A stretch of 7,249 bases of DNA from CAYLPJ01 sp964385465 (GTDB lineage: Bacteria; Planctomycetota; Phycisphaerae; SM23-33): contig CAYLPJ010000115.1 in assembly GCA_964385465.1 (NCBI GenBank), positions 1 to 7,249 of the forward strand, read 5' to 3'. The notes under the pieces are model-generated. The model was not told the origin of the DNA, did no database searches, and was given only the letters and a program-made list of their open reading frames with translations. Positions 4,768 to 7,249 of the stretch are shown here, in pieces; position 1 is the first letter of the stretch; every line of letters starts with the position of its first letter. The position numbers and the translations under genes are program-made.

Positions 4768-4874
4768 ACCCTTTGCGCGGGCAGCGCCTCCTTCGCAACC
4801 GCTTCCCCCCGTCGGCCGCGCCGGCGGCTCCGCGACACGCCGCCCCTCCCCGGCCGCCCATCCGAGAACCGTCG

Positions 4875-5294
4875 CTACCGCGGCCTCGGGGCGCTGAGGC
4901 CGCCGCAGCAGCAGTACATGCTCTCGGGCGTCCCGTCCACCTCGTCGGCGAGGGCGTCCCAGACCTCGCGGGAATCGCTGCAGATCGTCGCCGGCGTCCC
5001 CGGGCTGATCCGCTTGATCTCGCGGAGGTAGTGACGGTAGATCTCCACCCGCGCCAGAAGAAACGCGAACGGCGCACTGTTGTGCCCCGAGCTCGGGCGA
5101 CCATGCTGCTGAAGCCGCTGCCGCAGCCGGTTCGACCGCCCGGCGTACAGGTGGTCTCCCGCCTCACTGAGAAGGTACACGCCGCTCTTGGGCACGTCGG
5201 GGGGCAAAGCCCTGACCTTCACCGGCGGCATCGCCAAGAGCGTCTCGAACCGACCGTGAAGATCCGCGATGAGCCTCTTGAAGCGATGGTGCAT
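4875..5294 (-). CDS. Small GIY-YIG domain protein with divergent C-terminus
   Basis: The start at 5292-5294 has GAGG five bases upstream and gives 139 residues; a longer frame would run through the hairpin repeats and is rejected. The GIY-YIG core is clear: SGVYLLSEAGDHLYAGRSNRL, with Gly-Val-Tyr at 38-40 and Tyr-Ala-Gly-Arg at 50-53, then RLQQH (60-64) and HNSAPFAFLLAR (71-82), as in a common group of short GIY-YIG proteins. In that group a long helical part follows that carries the catalytic Glu. Here it is replaced by VEIYRHYLREIKRISP and an end with DSREVWDALADEV and MYCCCGG. Third codon positions remain G/C-rich to the stop, so this is unlikely to be a recent frameshift. Nuclease activity is uncertain; an inactive or repurposed domain is possible. 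It could act on DNA ends or structures, but no partner is nearby. Confidence 0.75.
   Translation of the reverse strand: MHHRFKRLIADLHGRFETLLAMPPVKVRALPPDVPKSGVYLLSEAGDHLYAGRSNRLRQRLQQHGRPSSGHNSAPFAFLLARVEIYRHYLREIKRISPGTPATICSDSREVWDALADEVDGTPESMYCCCGGLSAPRPR
4880..4903 (-). repeat. Hairpin at the 3' end of the GIY-YIG gene
   Basis: GCGGCCTC (4880-4887) is the exact complement of GAGGCCGC (4896-4903), with an 8-base loop. It lies in the last codons of the gene and may aid termination or mRNA stability; no T-run follows. Confidence 0.4.
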
Positions 5295-5670
5295 GATGTC
5301 CTCGGAGTACCGTCCTGAACAGCCCTTGCAAGTCGCCGGACAGGCCGGCTCCCCCAACCGGTGTTCGCGCCATCCCGAGCTCCCGGCGTTCCGGCCCTTC
5401 GGGCCGACCAGGGGGCTTCGCCCCCTGGACCCCCACAAAGGGTAAGAGGACAGAGGGCAAAGGGCAACACGGCGTCAGTCTTTCTCTATGCAGCCGCCGC
5501 GACCGAAGAACCTGAAGAACTCGCTTGAGCTCCGCCGATAGAGTGTATGCCATGGGTAGTGGAGCATCTGCAGGCGCGCCCCATATGGTGGTGATGAGGC
5601 GGCAGGGACGCCGCGGGGGTGCGCGGTCAGGGGCCGGCTCGGAAGAGGAAAATCGCGGATTCTCTCACGT
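5295..5670. other. Gene-free region between divergent genes
   Basis: No frame here is convincing. It holds two tandem hairpins, short repeats of CCCTTTG type (5434-5466 as GGG-rich + strand), and a - strand frame ending FFRFFGRGGCIEKD (stop 5475) that has no good start or recognised family. Confidence 0.5.
5392..5428. repeat. Tandem hairpins resembling a REP-type dispersed element
   Basis: Hairpin one is CGGCCC-TTC-GGGCCG (5392-5406). Hairpin two is CCAGGGGG-CTTCG-CCCCCTGG (5408-5428). Both have TTCG-containing tips and perfect stems, and only one base separates them. The second, followed by GACCCCC, is of a kind I recall from many bacterial genomes as a dispersed palindrome; the copy number in this genome is not visible here. 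Confidence 0.55.
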
Positions 5671-5675
5671 TTCGC

Positions 5676-5704
5676 TTGACGTACGGACGATGTTAGGCTA
5701 ACGT
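5676..5704 (+). promoter_or_regulatory. Possible promoter overlapped by an operator-like palindrome
   Basis: TTGACG (5676-5681) matches the -35 consensus at five of six bases; 17 bases later TAACGT (5699-5704) is a poor -10. The palindrome GTTAG-G-CTAAC (5692-5702) covers the spacer and -10, a usual place for a repressor. It would serve the ORF at 5839 and perhaps lexA. Autoregulation by LexA is inference. Confidence 0.35.
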
Positions 5705-5838
5705 TATGCAAACACGATTTGACCAACACGGATCGCCGGTGCCGACGCTGGGAGCGCACGCGGCCTTCCGGTCGCCGACGGGTCCCGCTGGGGCCCGCCC
5801 CGCGGCCTCCGGAACGCCCGTGGAAAGGCGGTCCAGCG

Positions 5839-6771
5839 ATGTCTGACGTACCGATCTGCCAGCTCGGGCCCGGTGGAGATTACGCACGAACGTGGCCCCC
5901 CGCGGCCCGGCCGCTACGGCCGGCGGCGGCGAGAGAACCGAACATCACGGTCCTGGCCGGCCAGCACGGGATGGAGATCCCCCTGGTCAGCCTCGGGCCC
6001 GAGGGCATCCGGCCCGGCCCGGCCGCCGCGGCCCGGCCGCGCGGCGGGCCGCTGGCCAGGCTGCTCCGCCGGGTCGCCCGGGCGCTGCTGCCGGGCGAAT
6101 CCGACAGGGCGGCGACGGCCCATGCGGGGCCGGCGGCACTGACCCGGGCGGCCGGTCAGGGCCCAGCACCCCGGCCGGCTGGCCAGGGCGGCTCGGCCAG
6201 GCGAGGCGGCCCGAAGGTGCCCATCGCCGTGCCGCTTACAGGCACACGGCCCGGCGCCCCGGCGGGTGCGACGCGGGCGACGGCAAACACCGCCGCGCCG
6301 AACGCGGTGCCGGAGACGGCCGCCAGCGCCACGGGCAATGCGGCCAACCCGCCCACGGCCGGGACGGACCGCTTGGCGGGCGCCGGCCTGGGCTCGCCTG
6401 CCGGCGCGGGCGAAGGCCCCGGCGTGCTGGCCGAAGGGTCCGCGCCGCTGGGCGACGTGGCGATGCCGTCCGCCCCGGCCGCGACGGCCGGGCGGCTGAC
6501 GCGCGAGCGCGGCTACGCCGTGACGGCGCCGAGGAAGCAAGAGGAGAGCGACCATGGGCGAAGCGAACCTGACGCCGCGACAGATGGAGATCCTGCGGTT
6601 CATCCGGGACTACCGCGAACGTTGCGGCTATTCCCCGACGATGCAGGAGATCGGCGACCACCTCGATCTCACGCGGGTCACCGTCTTCGAGCACGTCGGA
6701 GCCCTCGAAAGAAAGGGCGTGCTGCATCGCGGGGCCAAGCACAAGGCCCGCTCTTTGCGCGTGGATCCTGA
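5839..6771 (+). CDS. Ala/Pro/Gly-rich hypothetical protein, reality and end uncertain
   Basis: The ATG at 5839 has AAAGGCGG about ten bases upstream; a TTG at 5719 would add 40 Arg-rich residues and is less likely. The product is 310 residues, but the last 72 codons overlap lexA in another frame and do not look like protein. Up to about residue 238 this frame has very high third-position G/C, the best of the six, supporting coding. The first 75 residues hold two similar blocks, QLGPGGDYARTW and SLGPEGIRPGP, and a segment GPLARLLRRVARALLPG that could be an amphipathic helix; the rest is low-complexity Ala/Pro/Gly/Thr. No signal peptide or known domain is seen. A frameshift near lexA, a true long overlap, or a non-coding region are all possible. 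It may precede lexA in an operon. Confidence 0.4.
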   Translation: MSDVPICQLGPGGDYARTWPPAARPLRPAAAREPNITVLAGQHGMEIPLVSLGPEGIRPGPAAAARPRGGPLARLLRRVARALLPGESDRAATAHAGPAALTRAAGQGPAPRPAGQGGSARRGGPKVPIAVPLTGTRPGAPAGATRATANTAAPNAVPETAASATGNAANPPTAGTDRLAGAGLGSPAGAGEGPGVLAEGSAPLGDVAMPSAPAATAGRLTRERGYAVTAPRKQEESDHGRSEPDAATDGDPAVHPGLPRTLRLFPDDAGDRRPPRSHAGHRLRARRSPRKKGRAASRGQAQGPLFARGS

Positions 6772-7165
6772 CTTCCCCTTCCCCGAGGACCGCCGCACGC
6801 GCCTGCCGCTGGTGGGGCAGATCGCCGCCGGCATGCCCATCGAGGCCGTCGAGGACGTCGAGTCGCTGGACCTCGAGGACGTCTTCGAGCGGCCCGGCGA
6901 GCGGTTCGTCCTCCGCGTCACCGGCGAGAGCATGATCGACGAGCACATCCGCGAGGGCGACTACGTCGTCTGCGAGCGGCGCCAGACCGCCCGGAACGGC
7001 GAGACCGTCGTGGCCGTGCTCGACGACGGCGAGGCGACCCTCAAAAAGTTCTACCGCGAGAAGAACCGCATCCGCCTCCAGCCCGCCAACCCCGCCTTCG
7101 ACCCGATCTACGCCCGCGACGTGGAGATCCGCGGCGTGGTCATTGGCGTCATCCGCCAGATGTAG
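6554..7165 (+). CDS. lexA: LexA SOS repressor
   Basis: The 203-residue protein has the usual LexA length and layout. The N-terminal winged helix-turn-helix spans about 6-70 (LTPRQMEILRFIRDY, SPTMQEIGDHLDL, then EHVGALERKGVL). The self-cleavage site is Ala92-Gly93 within VGQIAAGMP. The catalytic dyad is Ser126 (VTGESMID) and Lys164 (ATLKKF). RecA filaments promote self-cleavage after DNA damage, which relieves repression of repair genes. The start ATG has AGGAG about seven bases upstream. The recognition helix region (TRVTVFEHVGALERKG) differs from both the E. coli and B. subtilis types, so the operator is probably neither CTGT-N8-ACAG nor GAAC-N4-GTTC. No such boxes were found upstream. It may be transcribed with the upstream ORF, or from its own promoter that I cannot see. 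Confidence 0.95.
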   Translation: MGEANLTPRQMEILRFIRDYRERCGYSPTMQEIGDHLDLTRVTVFEHVGALERKGVLHRGAKHKARSLRVDPDFPFPEDRRTRLPLVGQIAAGMPIEAVEDVESLDLEDVFERPGERFVLRVTGESMIDEHIREGDYVVCERRQTARNGETVVAVLDDGEATLKKFYREKNRIRLQPANPAFDPIYARDVEIRGVVIGVIRQM

Positions 7166-7219
7166 CCCCCACCGGCCGGCACCCTCCGGATCCAGCTACG
7201 CGCCCTGTGGAGTGAAGAT

Positions 7220-7249
7220 ATGAAAGCGCGGCTCCATTCGTCAGTCTAT
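7220..7249 (+). CDS. Start of a downstream gene (partial)
   Basis: An ATG preceded by GGAG with seven bases of spacing opens a frame to the window end: MKARLHSSVY. The ribosome binding site and the position 54 bases after lexA, on the same strand, support a gene start. Ten residues cannot identify it; the basic start followed by neutral residues would allow a signal peptide. Confidence 0.45.
   Translation, partial: MKARLHSSVY

Noticed and set aside
5475..5759. A 94-residue - strand frame ending FFRFFGRGGCIEKD
   Set aside because: No ribosome binding site, mixed composition, overlap with the promoter candidate, and no recognised family.
1..7249. CRISPR array or restriction/toxin-antitoxin system
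   Set aside because: No regularly spaced direct repeats and no matching gene pairs were found.

Overview
The window is a GC-rich bacterial chromosome segment with coding frames strongly biased to G/C in third positions. A PEP-CTERM sorting tail at the left edge, a LexA with an unusual recognition helix, a near-consensus sigma-54 promoter and Ala/Pro/Gly-rich proteins fit a Planctomycetota-like bacterium. This is inference; PEP-CTERM tails also occur in Verrucomicrobiota and some Proteobacteria.

Layout. (1) 1-133: the C-terminal end of an exported PEP-CTERM protein on the + strand. (2) 134-366: a gene-free stretch with an elaborate nested inverted repeat and a possible terminator. (3) 367-704: an apparent phage remnant, made of a tRNA-like gene with anticodon CAT, a 65-residue protein resembling small proteins encoded next to phage portal genes, and a coupled downstream start that hits a stop after seven codons. 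(4) 3472 down to 701, - strand: a gene cluster with a possible promoter at 3467-3472, then maf (nucleotide pyrophosphatase), a DUF192 lipoprotein overlapping maf by 4 bases (GTGA), a SpoIIE/RsbU-type PP2C phosphatase with a degenerate receiver-like N-terminus, and a small two-helix membrane protein. (5) 3473-4334: about 860 bases without a convincing gene but rich in palindromes, AT islands and a G-quadruplex motif, ending in a sigma-54 (-24/-12) promoter for a 97-residue coiled-coil protein (4335-4628). (6) 4629-4874: a convergent intergenic region with three strong hairpins. (7) 4875-5294, - strand: a small GIY-YIG protein whose C-terminus departs from the family. (8) 5295-5838: gene-free, with tandem TTCG-loop hairpins like dispersed REP elements, then a promoter/palindrome candidate. 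(9) 5839-6771: an Ala/Pro/Gly-rich ORF of uncertain reality running into lexA (6554-7165), followed by the first ten codons of another gene (7220 onward).

How the parts may work together. maf is housekeeping nucleotide sanitation. The phosphatase suggests partner-switching signalling, but no kinase or anti-sigma antagonist is visible here. LexA would run an SOS response whose operator cannot be predicted from the usual boxes. The most promising regulatory unit is the sigma-54 promoter with an upstream three-copy motif cluster driving the orphan coiled-coil gene. No complete new defence or mobile system is evident.
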